NCBI RefSeq assembly: GCF_030316135.1
Contig: NZ_CP128185.1
Coordinates: 2,976,001 to 3,040,000 of the forward strand
Direction: 5' to 3'
DNA length: 64,000 nucleotides
Source of the DNA: Aliiglaciecola sp. LCG003
GTDB taxonomy: Bacteria > Pseudomonadota > Gammaproteobacteria > Enterobacterales > Alteromonadaceae
Shown here in pieces: positions 49,721 through 59,589 of the stretch. The notes beneath the pieces were generated by a model. It saw only the letters and a program-made list of their open reading frames with translations, did no database searches and was not told the DNA's origin. The position numbers were made by a program, and so were the translations under genes. Within the stretch, counting starts at the first letter, position 1. Every line of letters begins with the position of its first letter.

Positions 49721-50419
49721 ATGAACCAATATCAAGAGCTTAGCTGGCAGGGTTTATGGAAAAATAACCCCGCTATAGTGCAGCTATTAGGCTTGTGTCC
49801 ATTACTTGCCGTTACCATGACAGTGATCAACGGCTTGGGCTTAGGCTTGGCCACTACACTGGTGTTAATTGGTTCAAACTGCACTGTGTCATTGGTGCGT
49901 AATATGGTGCCAAATGAAATACGTATCCCGATATTTGTGATGGTGATTGCCGCCTTTGTGACGGTGATCCAACTACTCATGAACGCCTACACATTCAATT
50001 TATATGAAACATTAGGCATATTTATTCCGCTAATTGTGACCAACTGCGCCATTATTGGTCGCGCCGAGGCCTATGCATCAAAAAATCCGGTTAAGTATGC
50101 GGCATTTGATGGCTTGATGATGGGGGTTGGCTTTACGGCCGTGTTGATGATCCTAGGTGGAATGCGCGAGTTATTGGGTTATGGCACGTTATTCTCTGGT
50201 GCTAACCTATTGTTAGGTGATTGGGCCAGCGTGCTCAAACTTACCGTATTTGAAACCGAAAGTCCTTTTCTATTGGCAATATTGCCCCCAGGCGCATTTT
50301 TAGGAATGGGCTTATTAATCGCCTTAAAAAATGCGCTTAATAATCGAGTAGAGTCTTGGATTGAAACACCGACAACAGACAAAGCGGTAACACGGGCCCG
50401 GGTCACTACCGAAACTTAA
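49721..50419 (+). CDS. rsxE: Electron transport complex subunit RsxE (RnfE)
   Basis: The last membrane subunit, related to RsxA, with six hydrophobic segments. Family motifs are [20 protein letters not shown] and [21 protein letters not shown] chose the ATG at 49721 because GGGAGG lies just upstream and it starts 1 bp after the rsxG stop; the frame opens at 49664 inside rsxG. The 232 residues match E. coli (231). Confidence 0.96.
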   Translation: MNQYQELSWQGLWKNNPAIVQLLGLCPLLAVTMTVINGLGLGLATTLVLIGSNCTVSLVRNMVPNEIRIPIFVMVIAAFVTVIQLLMNAYTFNLYETLGIFIPLIVTNCAIIGRAEAYASKNPVKYAAFDGLMMGVGFTAVLMILGGMRELLGYGTLFSGANLLLGDWASVLKLTVFETESPFLLAILPPGAFLGMGLLIALKNALNNRVESWIETPTTDKAVTRARVTTET

Positions 50420-50446
50420 TCAGCCAGATTGTAGTAAAGTATTATT

Positions 50447-51106
50447 ATGAATAAACACACACGCCTTGAAATGTTAACCCGCTTGCGGGCCCACAACCCC
50501 AATCCTGTCACAGAGCTCAATTATACGACTCCATTTGAGTTGCTGATTGCGGTTATTCTCTCGGCCCAGGCCACTGATGTGGGAGTCAATAAAGCCACAG
50601 ACAAACTCTATCCAGTGGCTAATACTCCGCAGGCGATCTACGACTTAGGCGTGGAAGGCCTCAAGCACTACATCAAAACCATTGGGCTGTTTAATGCCAA
50701 GGCCGCCAATGTCATTAAAACCTGCAAAATCTTGATAGAACAGCACAACTCTCATGTACCGGAAAATCGCGCGGCATTAGAAGCCTTGCCCGGGGTTGGA
50801 CGAAAAACGGCTAACGTGGTGTTAAATTCAGCCTTCGGCCAGCTCAAAGACGACCAAGGTAATTACTTCATTGCAGTGGATACTCACATACAGCGCGTCG
50901 CCAACCGCACAGGCTATGCAAAAGGTAAAACCGTAGAAGAGACCGAAAAAAATATCATCAAAAACACCCCGCATAAAACCGAGTTCTTTTTTGATTTGCA
51001 CCACTGGTTAATTCTACATGGCAGATACACCTGTATTGCACGTAAACCTCGATGCGGCTCTTGTATTATTGAAGACATATGTGACTTCAAAGATAAAACC
51101 GAATAG
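50447..51106 (+). CDS. nth: Endonuclease III
   Basis: A DNA glycosylase/AP lyase that removes oxidised pyrimidines. The helix-hairpin-helix is LEALPGVGRKTANVVLN with the catalytic Lys and the following Asp in FIAVDTHIQRVANR. The C-terminal 4Fe-4S cluster cysteines are in CIARKPRCGSCIIEDIC. At 219 residues it matches E. coli (211). The rsx-nth linkage is conserved in enterics and vibrios. Confidence 0.97.
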   Translation: MNKHTRLEMLTRLRAHNPNPVTELNYTTPFELLIAVILSAQATDVGVNKATDKLYPVANTPQAIYDLGVEGLKHYIKTIGLFNAKAANVIKTCKILIEQHNSHVPENRAALEALPGVGRKTANVVLNSAFGQLKDDQGNYFIAVDTHIQRVANRTGYAKGKTVEETEKNIIKNTPHKTEFFFDLHHWLILHGRYTCIARKPRCGSCIIEDICDFKDKTE

Positions 51107-51190
51107 CTAACTTTTGCCCCGTTAAAGCTGAATTTTAAAATCATGCTAATGCTTTATCTCTTTTTCTAGATATAATTTCGCCACAAAAAT

Positions 51191-51215
51191 ACAGCCCCCA
51201 TAGTTAGGGGGCTGT
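51191..51215 (+). terminator. Hairpin downstream of nth
   Basis: ACAGCCCCC (51191-51199) pairs with GGGGGCTGT (51207-51215) around a 7-nt loop, 84 bp after the nth stop. The stem is strong, but TGGGC follows instead of a T-run, so termination is uncertain. Confidence 0.45.
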
Positions 51216-51350
51216 TGGGCTCAGCCAGATTTACTTTCTCGTTCGTTTACTTATCCCATGATTAAGGATTGCCGCAGGCTTGAGCAGCTTTATTAGGCCC
51301 TATTGCAACACTGCCTGCAGATGCTCGTAAGGCAACAAAGTTGAAAAGCT

Positions 51351-51412
51351 GGTCGCTGAGACCGCATTGGTTGGTCGCTGAGACAGCCATCGCGGGTTGC
51401 TGAGACAGCCAT
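51351..51412 (+). repeat. Short tandem REP-like array with GCTGAGAC core
   Basis: Three related units follow each other: GGTCGCTGAGACC (51351), GGTCGCTGAGACAGCCAT (51373) and GGTTGCTGAGACAGCCAT (51395). The last two end in AGACAGCCAT, the same word that flanks the transposase gene near 61 kb. Confidence 0.6.
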
Positions 51413-51576
51413 CTTAAATTGCAGGTTCATTGCGATGGGTGTCTTGGGAATAGTGTTGTCAATTAGTTGTAGATTTTGCGGTACACTATTTTGATGAGTA
51501 ATCTATTTTTTCACCAAAAAGTCACACTATAGTTTTAACCTAGCCAGCTAAGATTAACTATCTATGGGATAGATGA

Positions 51577-52602
51577 ATGAGAAGAATAATATATAAACTG
51601 TTGTTCAGGGCTGTTCTGGTATTGTCTGTACAACAAGCTTGGGCGAAGCCTTTAGTTATTGCTCATCGAGGCGCATCAGGCTATTTACCTGAACATACTT
51701 TGGAGGCGGCTATTTTGGCTTTTGCCCAAGGTGCCGATTTTATTGAGCAAGACCTAGTGCTTAGTAAAGATGGGGTTCCAGTGGTACTGCACGATATCCA
51801 TTTAGAGTCAGTAACCGATGTGGAACAGGTATTCCCTGACCGCCACCGCCCTGACGGACGCTTTTACGCCCTGGACTTCACCTTGGCTGAGTTACAACAA
51901 CTACACAAGCATGAACGAACTGATAGCGATAACAATCAGGTTTTTCCATCTAGATATCAGGGGTTGTCACCCTTCCGCATTGCTACTTTTGAGCAGCATA
52001 TAGAATTAATTCAGCAGCTTAACCGTCAATTCAATAAGCAGGTGGGGCTGTATCCTGAAATCAAGTCTCCTGCATGGCATCGTCAACAAGGAGTTGATAT
52101 CAGTAAAATAGTATTAAAGGTTTTACGCAAGCACCAGCTGGATAGTGCCGATAGCATGGTATTCATACAATGTTTTGATTTTGCCGAAACTAAGCGGATT
52201 CGCAACGAATTAGGCGCAAAGGTAAAATTAATTCAATTACTGGCGGATAACAGTTGGCATGAGTCAAGCTCCGACTACGATTACCTGCAATCATCACCAG
52301 GGCTAGCAGAAATAGCCAAAGTCGCCCAAGGTATAGGTCCGTGGGTGCCACAGTTGTTTGATCTGGACAAGATGCAGCCTACCCCGCTGGCGGCGAATGC
52401 TAAGCAGAATGCTTTATTAATCCATCCATATACTTTTAGAGTAGATGAACTACCACCAGCAATGGGCGCTGACGAGTTACTCACCATTTTGTTTGATAAG
52501 GTCGAGGTAGACGGGATATTTACTGACTTCACCGATGTGGCGGTAAATTATTTATACCAAAAGAGACTACACGAAAAGGACCTTCACCAACAGGCTCAAT
52601 AG
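51577..52602 (+). CDS. glpQ: Glycerophosphodiester phosphodiesterase, periplasmic
   Basis: GlpQ hydrolyses deacylated phospholipids (glycerophosphodiesters) to glycerol-3-phosphate and an alcohol. A Sec signal peptide (MRRIIYKLLFRAVLVLSVQ, cleaved after AWA) precedes the family motif VIAHRGASGYLPEHTLEA, which holds the catalytic His and Arg. EQDLVLSKDGVPVVLHD carries the metal ligands and second His, and LYPEIKSPAWHRQQG follows. At 341 residues it is close to E. coli GlpQ (358). Confidence 0.93.
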   Translation: MRRIIYKLLFRAVLVLSVQQAWAKPLVIAHRGASGYLPEHTLEAAILAFAQGADFIEQDLVLSKDGVPVVLHDIHLESVTDVEQVFPDRHRPDGRFYALDFTLAELQQLHKHERTDSDNNQVFPSRYQGLSPFRIATFEQHIELIQQLNRQFNKQVGLYPEIKSPAWHRQQGVDISKIVLKVLRKHQLDSADSMVFIQCFDFAETKRIRNELGAKVKLIQLLADNSWHESSSDYDYLQSSPGLAEIAKVAQGIGPWVPQLFDLDKMQPTPLAANAKQNALLIHPYTFRVDELPPAMGADELLTILFDKVEVDGIFTDFTDVAVNYLYQKRLHEKDLHQQAQ

Positions 52603-52624
52603 CTTTAGTTTGACTAATCCGTTG

Positions 52625-52651
52625 AATGGCTAAACCTAAGGTTTAGCCATT
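52625..52651. terminator. Hairpin between convergent glpQ and motY
   Basis: A perfect 12-bp stem, AATGGCTAAACC (52625-52636) with GGTTTAGCCATT (52640-52651), has a 3-nt loop. It includes the last codons and stop of motY. Neither side has a T-tract, so it is only a possible bidirectional terminator. Confidence 0.4.
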
Positions 52652-53499
52652 CTGATCACAACGCGACGGTTTTTTGCACGGGACATTTTATTATTATTTG
52701 CGGCCGCATGGCGACGTTCTCCATGGCCAGTGACCTCAATTCTAGTGGGATCGACCCCTAGTTCACTAAAGAAACTTTTTATCTCCACAGCACGGCGGAT
52801 TGACAATTGAGTATTATTCCATTGACCACCGTAGCTATCACTGTAACCATCCAATAACACTAGCTCTAAGTCGGTGTCTTCTTTTAAATAATCACCGATC
52901 ATTTGCAAACGCTTTTTCGAGTATTTGGTTAAATCCACGCTGTTGCTTTGATAACTTAGCACTGTATAGGCAATATCATCGAACGCAAAAGGTAAAAGAT
53001 TCGCCACACACTGGGCAAACTCAACATAGGGTTGACTGAAATTGCTTGCATTGAGACCCACTGCGATACGATCAAAATCACTGTACCAATCTTGATAATA
53101 CAAGGTGGGCCAATAACCTTTTTCCAGCTCAGACAGCATGGTCCATGCCGCTTTTTCGGGCAAGTCGCCATTGTATTGTTTGCGGATTGGCATATTAGCG
53201 ATTTCTTTTTGCTGCTGTCCGGGCATCCACGTTGGTGGCACTGAATATACCGCAGCCATGCCGTAATTATTCGGCAAACGCAGCATGTCCAGTTCAAACT
53301 CCATATTAAGTTGTTTCGATGCAGTACTGGTAAACATCGCTTGACCATAGCCCGGCAATTGATGTTGCAAGGTACATTGCAATCGACTTTTTTCACTTAC
53401 CTGCCATTGAGAAGCTTCTACCGGCGCAGAATAATGGCGCAATCCCGCTTGCGCAGAAAAGCTAAGCGTCATACACAGTGCTAAAGCGCATTTTTTCAT
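52636..53499 (-). CDS. motY: Sodium-type flagellar motor protein MotY
   Basis: MotY forms, with MotX, the T-ring of sodium-driven polar flagellar motors. I place the start at 53499 (MKKCALALCMTLSFSAQAG, a signal peptide) rather than at the frame opening at 53532. The N-terminal domain has RHYSAPVEASQWQVSEKSRL. The C-terminal OmpA-like peptidoglycan-binding domain has LLDGYSDSYGGQWNNTQLS and RIEVTGHGERRHAAANN. At 287 residues it matches Vibrio MotY. As in Vibrio, it is next to and divergent from rnt. Confidence 0.93.
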   Translation of the reverse strand: MKKCALALCMTLSFSAQAGLRHYSAPVEASQWQVSEKSRLQCTLQHQLPGYGQAMFTSTASKQLNMEFELDMLRLPNNYGMAAVYSVPPTWMPGQQQKEIANMPIRKQYNGDLPEKAAWTMLSELEKGYWPTLYYQDWYSDFDRIAVGLNASNFSQPYVEFAQCVANLLPFAFDDIAYTVLSYQSNSVDLTKYSKKRLQMIGDYLKEDTDLELVLLDGYSDSYGGQWNNTQLSIRRAVEIKSFFSELGVDPTRIEVTGHGERRHAAANNNKMSRAKNRRVVIRMAKP

Positions 53500-53541
53500 A
53501 TCACTTTGGTATCCAATCAATCGAGTTAGCAATCTACACTA

Positions 53542-53568
53542 GTATCGACAATTTGCCGAAAAGGTTTA
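53542..53568 (-). promoter_or_regulatory. Sigma-28 (FliA) promoter of motY
   Basis: On the minus strand TAAACCTT (53561-53568), an 11-bp spacer and GTCGATAC (53542-53549) match the flagellar sigma-28 pattern TAAAGTTT-N11-GCCGATAA closely. The start would lie about 35 bases before the motY ATG. This agrees with motY being a late flagellar gene. Confidence 0.75.
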
Positions 53569-53783
53569 ATTTTTGCTGTGGCAATCTAGAAAGCTAAATC
53601 CAAACTCGCTAAATAATAGCAGCCATGGGATTTGTACGCTAACTGAAATAAAAGCATGACCATGATAAAAACGCTTTGGCGAGCAAAAAACAATCGTTTG
53701 GTGCACTTAACGGTGATGTCTGTGGCAGAGTCTGGCAAAGATTGACATAATGGTCGCTTAATTGGTCAATCATTTAGGTCGTC

Positions 53784-54434
53784 ATGTCAGACACAGTTCA
53801 CTTGCTTAGTCAGCGCTTCAGAGGTTATTTCCCCGTTGTTATTGATGTGGAGACTGCGGGTTTTAACGCTCAAACCGATGCATTATTAGAATTAGCGGCT
53901 GTGACCTTGAAAATGGATTCAAATGGACTATTGAAAGCGGATCAGACATTTCATTATCACATCAACCCCTTTGAGGGCGCGAATATCGTACAGGCGGCTA
54001 TTGATTTTAACGGCATCGATCCATATTGCGCGCTGCGCGGCTCAATTGACGAAACTGATGCAATTAAAGACTTATGCAAGCAGGTCCGTAAAGCTCAAAA
54101 AAATGCAGATTGTCAGCGCTCCGTTATCGTTGCTCACAATGCTGCTTTCGATCAAGGCTTCGTCAATGCAGCACTAGAACGGAGTAATATTAAACGCTCT
54201 CCATTTCATCCATTTGTATCCTTTGACACGACTAGTTTAGCGGGGTTGACCTTGGGCCAAACCGTGCTGGTCAAAGCTTGTGAAGCGGCTGCTATCGAGT
54301 TTGATCAACGTGAAGCTCACTCCGCTTTATACGACACAGCTAAAACCGCAGAATTGTTTTGTTTTATGGTGAATAAATGGAAAACCCTAGGTGGTTGGCC
54401 ATTACAACAGGCGACAGTGACTAGCTCTTTGTAA
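53784..54434 (+). CDS. rnt: Ribonuclease T
   Basis: RNase T is a DEDD-family 3'-5' exonuclease that trims the 3' ends of tRNA, 5S and 23S rRNA. The exonuclease motifs are [19 protein letters not shown] (motif I, residues about 18-36), [15 protein letters not shown] (motif II) and [17 protein letters not shown] (motif III). The 216 residues equal the E. coli length (215). Monocistronic, with a strong terminator 14 bp past its stop. Confidence 0.97.
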   Translation: MSDTVHLLSQRFRGYFPVVIDVETAGFNAQTDALLELAAVTLKMDSNGLLKADQTFHYHINPFEGANIVQAAIDFNGIDPYCALRGSIDETDAIKDLCKQVRKAQKNADCQRSVIVAHNAAFDQGFVNAALERSNIKRSPFHPFVSFDTTSLAGLTLGQTVLVKACEAAAIEFDQREAHSALYDTAKTAELFCFMVNKWKTLGGWPLQQATVTSSL

Positions 54435-54447
54435 ATCTATCTAATAA

Positions 54448-54492
54448 AAAAGCAAAAAGGGCAACATCATTGATGTTGCCCTTTTTGCTTTT
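54448..54492. terminator. Strong bidirectional terminator between rnt and purF
   Basis: A perfect 22-bp stem, 54448-54469 with 54471-54492, has AAAA on one flank and TTTT on the other with GGGCAACATCA in the middle. It works in both directions for the convergent rnt and purF transcripts. Confidence 0.92.
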
Positions 54493-54516
54493 CGATAACA
54501 TCTGATCAGTGAATGA

Positions 54517-56043
54517 TTAGTCGTCGTTGTCTAAATCCATATTATGCATTTCAAGGTTACTCAGCTCGGTCTGGATCACCGCGTTCTTAGCACCTTCAGA
54601 GCGGGCCACATCGATCCTTTCTAGGTAGCCTTGATCAACGTCTCCGGTGATATACTTACCATCAAATACTGAAGTTTCGAACCGCGTAATGGCTGGGTTT
54701 TCTTCTCTGACCGCGTCGACTAAATCTTTAATATCTTGGAAAATCAAACCGTCAGCCTTAATCAACTCGCTGATCTCATCCAATTCTCGCCCATAGGCAA
54801 TCAATTCGTTAGCACTTGGCATATCTATGCCATATACATTTGGGAAACGAATCTCAGGAGCTGCTGACGCGAAGTAAACTTTCTTAGCCCCTGACTCCCT
54901 AGCCATCTCGATAATTTGCTCTGAGGTAGTACCACGGACGATGGAATCATCGACCAACAATACGTTCTTGCCTTTAAATTCAGACTTGATTGCATTAAGT
55001 TTACGACGTACTGACTTACGTCGCATGGTTTGCCCAGGCATGATAAAGGTTCTACCAATATAACGGTTCTTTACGTAACCTTGGCGATAAGGTAGGTCTA
55101 GCTCAATGGCTATTTGCAAGGCAACATCCATCGATGTTTCTGGAATAGGGATAACCACATCTATGTCTAAATCGGCCCACTCTTTAGCAATTTTTTGACC
55201 CAGCTTTTTGCCCATGTTTACCCGTGAGGCATAAACCGAGATCCCGTCGATGAACGAGTCAGGGCGAGCGAAGTAAACAAATTCGAAAATGCATGGCGCA
55301 TTCATCGGGTTTTCGGCGCATTGTTGGGTGTGTAATTCGCCGGCTTCGGTAACATAAACTGCTTCGCCTGGGGCAACATCACGAATAAAGGTAAAACCGA
55401 CGGCATCCAGTGCAACACTTTCCGAGGCGACCATGTATTCATCGCCTAGTTCGGTTTTGCGCTTACCTAACGCTAATGGGCGGATACCGAAAGGGTCACG
55501 AAATGCCACCATACCATTGCCAATCACAGCAGCAACCACGGCGTAGGCACCGCGAATTTTCTTATGCACTTTAGACACCGCAGCAAATACTTCATCGGCG
55601 GTTAAAGTTAAACCCGCACAGTTTTGTAACTCATGGGCAAATATATTCAATAATAACTCTGAATCAGAGGTGGTATTAATATGACGTCGGGCAATTCTGA
55701 ACACTTCATCTTGCAATTCATGAGCATTGGTGAGATTGCCATTGTGGGCAAAGGCTATACCGAAGGGGGAATTTACGTAAAACGGCTGTGCTTCAGCTGA
55801 ACTGGACGTTCCTGCAGTTGGGTAGCGTGCATGGCCAATCCCAAACTGCCCCGTTAACCTCTGCATATGACGATTATGAAAAACATCCCGAACTAGGCCG
55901 TTGCCTTTACGCAAGTGAAACATTCCCTCATCTATGGTGACGATTCCAGCAGCATCCTGTCCACGGTGTTGCAATACAGTTAGCGCGTCATAAAGCGATT
56001 GATTAACTGCACTTTTCCCGACTATTCCGACAATACCACACAT
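54517..56043 (-). CDS. purF: Amidophosphoribosyltransferase
   Basis: PurF transfers the amide nitrogen of glutamine to PRPP, the first step of purine synthesis. The N-terminal nucleophile Cys2 is exposed at the start ([11 protein letters not shown]) without a propeptide. The PRPP-binding loop is [17 protein letters not shown]-like ([16 protein letters not shown], about residue 363). At 508 residues it matches E. coli (505). It follows cvpA by 9 bp, as in E. coli. Confidence 0.98.
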   Translation of the reverse strand: MCGIVGIVGKSAVNQSLYDALTVLQHRGQDAAGIVTIDEGMFHLRKGNGLVRDVFHNRHMQRLTGQFGIGHARYPTAGTSSSAEAQPFYVNSPFGIAFAHNGNLTNAHELQDEVFRIARRHINTTSDSELLLNIFAHELQNCAGLTLTADEVFAAVSKVHKKIRGAYAVVAAVIGNGMVAFRDPFGIRPLALGKRKTELGDEYMVASESVALDAVGFTFIRDVAPGEAVYVTEAGELHTQQCAENPMNAPCIFEFVYFARPDSFIDGISVYASRVNMGKKLGQKIAKEWADLDIDVVIPIPETSMDVALQIAIELDLPYRQGYVKNRYIGRTFIMPGQTMRRKSVRRKLNAIKSEFKGKNVLLVDDSIVRGTTSEQIIEMARESGAKKVYFASAAPEIRFPNVYGIDMPSANELIAYGRELDEISELIKADGLIFQDIKDLVDAVREENPAITRFETSVFDGKYITGDVDQGYLERIDVARSEGAKNAVIQTELSNLEMHNMDLDNDD

Positions 56044-56052
56044 GCAAATTAC

Positions 56053-56544
56053 CTACTTATTCGGTGTTAAAAAACTGGAGTTATCTTGAATAAAGCTGAA
56101 AAACCACTCAATAATCGGGGTAAATTCAGCAATAAGAATTGATTCAATCCACCAAGTGGATTCAGATGAAGTCGTAAATGTATCTAAAAAGAATAATGCG
56201 GCGCTGACAATCAGCACACCTCTTAATACGCCGAAAACAGAGCCAAGGGCGCGGTCGGTACCGGTTAAGCCGGTAAACTGCACAAGCTGCGCTATCAAAT
56301 AATTTATCAGGCCACCTAAAATCAAAGTACTGACAAATAGAATAGCGATAGAGACGCCGTTTCTGACCATCTGATCATCAAACTTAGTCATGTAAACAGC
56401 AAGGAACTCATAAAATTGGCTGGCGATAAAAAAGGCAGCGAACCAAATGGCCAAAGAAATGGCTTCTTTGACGAATCCACGGATCAAACTAATGATGGTG
56501 GAGATTGCGATAACACCGATAATGGTGAAGTCTATCCAATTCAT
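56053..56544 (-). CDS. cvpA: Colicin V production protein homologue CvpA
   Basis: A 163-residue inner-membrane protein with four hydrophobic segments, starting MNWIDFTIIGVIAISTIISLIR (start only) and continuing GFVKEAISLAIWFAAFFIA, the CvpA signature. CvpA was named for its need in colicin V export; in other species it affects envelope stress. It is co-transcribed with purF, as in E. coli, and is preceded by dedD. Confidence 0.94.
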   Translation of the reverse strand: MNWIDFTIIGVIAISTIISLIRGFVKEAISLAIWFAAFFIASQFYEFLAVYMTKFDDQMVRNGVSIAILFVSTLILGGLINYLIAQLVQFTGLTGTDRALGSVFGVLRGVLIVSAALFFLDTFTTSSESTWWIESILIAEFTPIIEWFFSFIQDNSSFLTPNK

Positions 56545-56619
56545 AATGACACAGTCACACTATTATTGGTTCGTTAAAATCGCGCGCATTCTACCAGAGA
56601 TAGAAGTTTTTTCTAGCAT

Positions 56620-57294
56620 TCATTTTACTGTGAAAGGACTTATTCGACCTTGAAGGTTGGTCAACTCACGTAAATGGGGGAGCGCTTTAGCTAATTTTTC
56701 TTTGTCCAATTCAGGTCCGACAAACACTTTGGTCAGCTCCCCAGTACTGGTTTTCACTGGCCGGCTAAATGCCCGATAACCCGCATTACGCAGTGTACTG
56801 AGCAATTCTCGAACATTTTTTTGATGTCTAAATACACCCAACTGCACTACCCAACCGGCATCCGCTAACAAATTATCGTTCTGGGTAGCGGGTTGAGTTG
56901 CGGTGTTTTGTTCAGCTGGATCGACAATAGCCCGATCAACATCTACACCACTAGGTTGATTTGAAGCCGACGAACTAGGAGAAGCATCGGCAGACTCGAT
57001 CGTGGCAGCTTCATTATTTGCTATATCAAAATCATCAGTAGCTACATCAGGAATTATTTCAGCTTTGCGAATCGTTTGTTGTTTCACCTGTTCGGCAGGA
57101 AAACTTTCGGCGCTTTGAACCGCAGCCATTTGAGGTCTTTCAGGTAAAGAAACAAACACATCTTCTGAGGTTTGTTTTTTACCGTCTAATATATCCGGCA
57201 GAAAAATCACTGCTAAAGCAACGATTATGATAGTACCCACTAATCGGTTTTGTAACGCTGAAGACAAAGAATTATCCTTTTTGTTCGAAAACAC
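56620..57294 (-). CDS. dedD: Cell-division SPOR-domain protein DedD
   Basis: A 224-residue bitopic membrane protein. One N-terminal helix (LVGTIIIVALAVIFLPDIL) is followed by a low-complexity periplasmic linker (about 45-145) and a C-terminal SPOR domain (WVVQLGVFRHQKNVRELLST, TKVFVGPELDKEKLAKALP) that binds denuded peptidoglycan at the septum. The N-terminal LPDILDGKK is characteristic of DedD. Placement between folC and cvpA is as in E. coli. Confidence 0.93.
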   Translation of the reverse strand: MFSNKKDNSLSSALQNRLVGTIIIVALAVIFLPDILDGKKQTSEDVFVSLPERPQMAAVQSAESFPAEQVKQQTIRKAEIIPDVATDDFDIANNEAATIESADASPSSSASNQPSGVDVDRAIVDPAEQNTATQPATQNDNLLADAGWVVQLGVFRHQKNVRELLSTLRNAGYRAFSRPVKTSTGELTKVFVGPELDKEKLAKALPHLRELTNLQGRISPFTVK

Positions 57295-57321
57295 AGTTAC
57301 GTTGAATTGACACCGGCTTAA

Positions 57322-58605
57322 TTAAGTTGTTCGATTAGCCCGTTTTTGCATAACCTGACTAACGGTAAAAAATGATCCGAACACTATAATCAAGTCATCT
57401 ACCTTCGCTTGCTCAAGAGCACTTTCGTACGCTTGCCAAACTTCCTTGAATTCTAACACTGTTTGAGTGGGATTGAGCACAGATTTTATTTGACTGTGAT
57501 CAGCACCTCTTGGCACATCCAACGAAGCAACATGCCAGGTGGCATTGAACGGCTGAAGTGGCGATAGACTCGAAGCGATATCTTTGTCTCCCAACATTGC
57601 CACCACCAAGTGCAAACTTTGATAGTCCTGTTGAGCTATTTTAGTCGCCAAATAGCGGGTTGCTTGCGGGTTGTGCGCAACATCCAAAACTATAGTTGGC
57701 TGCGATGATATGGTCTGGAAACGTCCTGGCAGTTGGGTGTCTTCAATTAATGAAACTACCCACTCTTGCTGCAAGTTGATTTTTAATAAACCAAGAACTT
57801 GTAGAGCGGTTGAAGCATTTTGCATCGGAATGGACGGTAGCGGCAAATTATTTAGTTGAAATTCATCGTTACGCCAAGACCAATCATGTTGATGTTGCTG
57901 ATAGCTAAAATCTTGCCCTTGCCAAAAGGCATTTGCTTCAAACTGTTGTACCTGCTCAAGTAAGGTATCGGGTGGATCAGGTTCGCCAATTACCACAGTA
58001 ATCAAGGGTCGCATAATTCCTGCTTTTTCTATCGCAATTTGCGCACGGCTGTCGCCCAGCCAATCTTGATGATCCAAATCTATACTAGTGATAACAGCCA
58101 TATCAGGGTCAATAATATTCACTGCATCTAGGCGTCCTCCTAGGCCCACCTCAAGCAATACATACTCTGGCCGATTATTAGCTATCAGCGCTAAAGCCGC
58201 CAAAGTGGCAAACTCAAAAAAGGTTAGCGATACACTCTGACGGGCCTGTTCAACCTGCATAAATGCGGCAATATGTTCCGCATCACTGAGCATTACGCCG
58301 TCGATTCGTAGTCTTTCTTTGTAATCAACGAGGTGTGGGGAGCTGTAAACAGCTATAGTATGATTGGCAGTCAACAAGCCCTGCTCAATCATTCTGCAAG
58401 TCGTGCCTTTACCGTTGGTGCCCGCGACCGTTATAATTTTTGAGTGTGACAAATCAATTGCCATATTAACCAATACTTGCTGGCAGCGCTCTAAGCCCAT
58501 TTCGATATTTTTAGGATGGATAGCTTGTAAGTAATCTTGCCACATGGCAAGAGACCAGGATAAACATGGTTTATCCTGGTTTGGGAAAGATTCTGGCTTT
58601 GTCAT
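57322..58605 (-). CDS. folC: Dihydrofolate/folylpolyglutamate synthase
   Basis: FolC joins glutamate to dihydropteroate and extends the polyglutamate tail of folates. The ATP loop is ITVAGTNGKGTTCRMIE (about residue 58), followed by YSSPHLVDYKERLRIDG and LLEVGLGGRLDAVNI. Mid-protein ITSIDLDHQDWLGDS and C-terminal VLDVAHNPQATRYLA are also family motifs. At 427 residues it matches E. coli (422). It overlaps the accD stop by one base. Confidence 0.96.
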   Translation of the reverse strand: MTKPESFPNQDKPCLSWSLAMWQDYLQAIHPKNIEMGLERCQQVLVNMAIDLSHSKIITVAGTNGKGTTCRMIEQGLLTANHTIAVYSSPHLVDYKERLRIDGVMLSDAEHIAAFMQVEQARQSVSLTFFEFATLAALALIANNRPEYVLLEVGLGGRLDAVNIIDPDMAVITSIDLDHQDWLGDSRAQIAIEKAGIMRPLITVVIGEPDPPDTLLEQVQQFEANAFWQGQDFSYQQHQHDWSWRNDEFQLNNLPLPSIPMQNASTALQVLGLLKINLQQEWVVSLIEDTQLPGRFQTISSQPTIVLDVAHNPQATRYLATKIAQQDYQSLHLVVAMLGDKDIASSLSPLQPFNATWHVASLDVPRGADHSQIKSVLNPTQTVLEFKEVWQAYESALEQAKVDDLIIVFGSFFTVSQVMQKRANRTT

Positions 58606-59453
58606 TAGTGCTGTTTAGTGTGTAATTTACTCAAAAGACGATGAATGGTGTCACGCATTTCACGACGATCGACAATCATATCAATCGCACCTTTTTCTAC
58701 CAAAAATTCACTGCGTTGGAAACCATCTGGTAAGGTTTCACGGACTGTCTGCTCAATAACACGAGGACCGGCAAAACCAATCAATGCTTTGGGTTCAGCG
58801 ACATTGATATCACCCAACATCGCAAGACTGGCCGATACACCGCCCATAGTCGGATCGGTTAACACTGATATATAAGGCAGGCCCTGTTTACTCATTCGCG
58901 CTAAAGCTGCACTGGTTTTAGCCATTTGCATTAATGAGAATAATGCTTCTTGCATTCGAGCGCCTCCACTAGTAGAAAAACACACTAGTGGCATATTATG
59001 CTCTAAACAGGCTTCTACCGCCTTTACAAAACGTGCCCCCACGACGGAGGCCATTGAGCCACCCATAAAGGAAAATTCAAACGCCACGCAAGCAATGGGC
59101 ATTCCTTTGAGTTTACCTTGCATAGCGACTAATGCATCTTTCTCATTCGTCGCTTTTTGCGCTGCACTAAGACGGTCTTTGTAACGCTTAGAGTCACGAA
59201 ACTTAAGAATATCCTGTGGCTCCAGCTCTTCACCTAGTTCTTTGCGATCGGTTTGGTCTAAAAACGAATTCAACCTAGCTCTGGCCGTAATTCGCATGTG
59301 ATGATCGCATTTGGGGCATACTTCTAACTGTTTTTCTAATTCCGTTTTATACAGAACCGCTCCACAAGAACCACATTTGGTCCAGATACCTTCAGGCACG
59401 TTACTCTTAATTGAAGATTGAGTGCGAGGTAAAATCTTTTGTATCCAACTCAT
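58605..59453 (-). CDS. accD: Acetyl-CoA carboxylase carboxyltransferase subunit beta
   Basis: AccD pairs with AccA to transfer the carboxyl group from biotin to acetyl-CoA, giving malonyl-CoA for fatty acid synthesis. The N-terminal zinc ribbon has CGSCGAVLY and [10 protein letters not shown]. The crotonase-like core includes [19 protein letters not shown] and [19 protein letters not shown]. At 282 residues it is a little shorter than E. coli (304) because the C-terminal tail is short. Between truA and folC, as in E. coli. Confidence 0.97.
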   Translation of the reverse strand: MSWIQKILPRTQSSIKSNVPEGIWTKCGSCGAVLYKTELEKQLEVCPKCDHHMRITARARLNSFLDQTDRKELGEELEPQDILKFRDSKRYKDRLSAAQKATNEKDALVAMQGKLKGMPIACVAFEFSFMGGSMASVVGARFVKAVEACLEHNMPLVCFSTSGGARMQEALFSLMQMAKTSAALARMSKQGLPYISVLTDPTMGGVSASLAMLGDINVAEPKALIGFAGPRVIEQTVRETLPDGFQRSEFLVEKGAIDMIVDRREMRDTIHRLLSKLHTKQH

Positions 59454-59589
59454 TTAACACATCCTAAATGCGGCAAGTCGCAGCCTAATACTGCCTTTTC
59501 CGCAAAAAATTAAAGTCTAATCAATTATTGAAGCCATTAAAGCATAGTTTGCTTAAACCTAGAAAACAAAACTGGTCTAAGAAGTAGTA

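Larger units (their letters stand above)
51107..51576. other. Intergenic region between nth and glpQ
   Basis: No gene is seen in these 470 bp. They hold a hairpin after nth (51191-51215), a short repeat array (51351-51412) and an AT-rich stretch (about 51450-51576) that should contain the glpQ promoter; no consensus -35/-10 pair with normal spacing is evident. Confidence 0.5.

Noticed and set aside
51351-51412. CRISPR array
   Set aside because: Units are too short and imperfect, there are no spacers of uniform length, and no cas genes are present.
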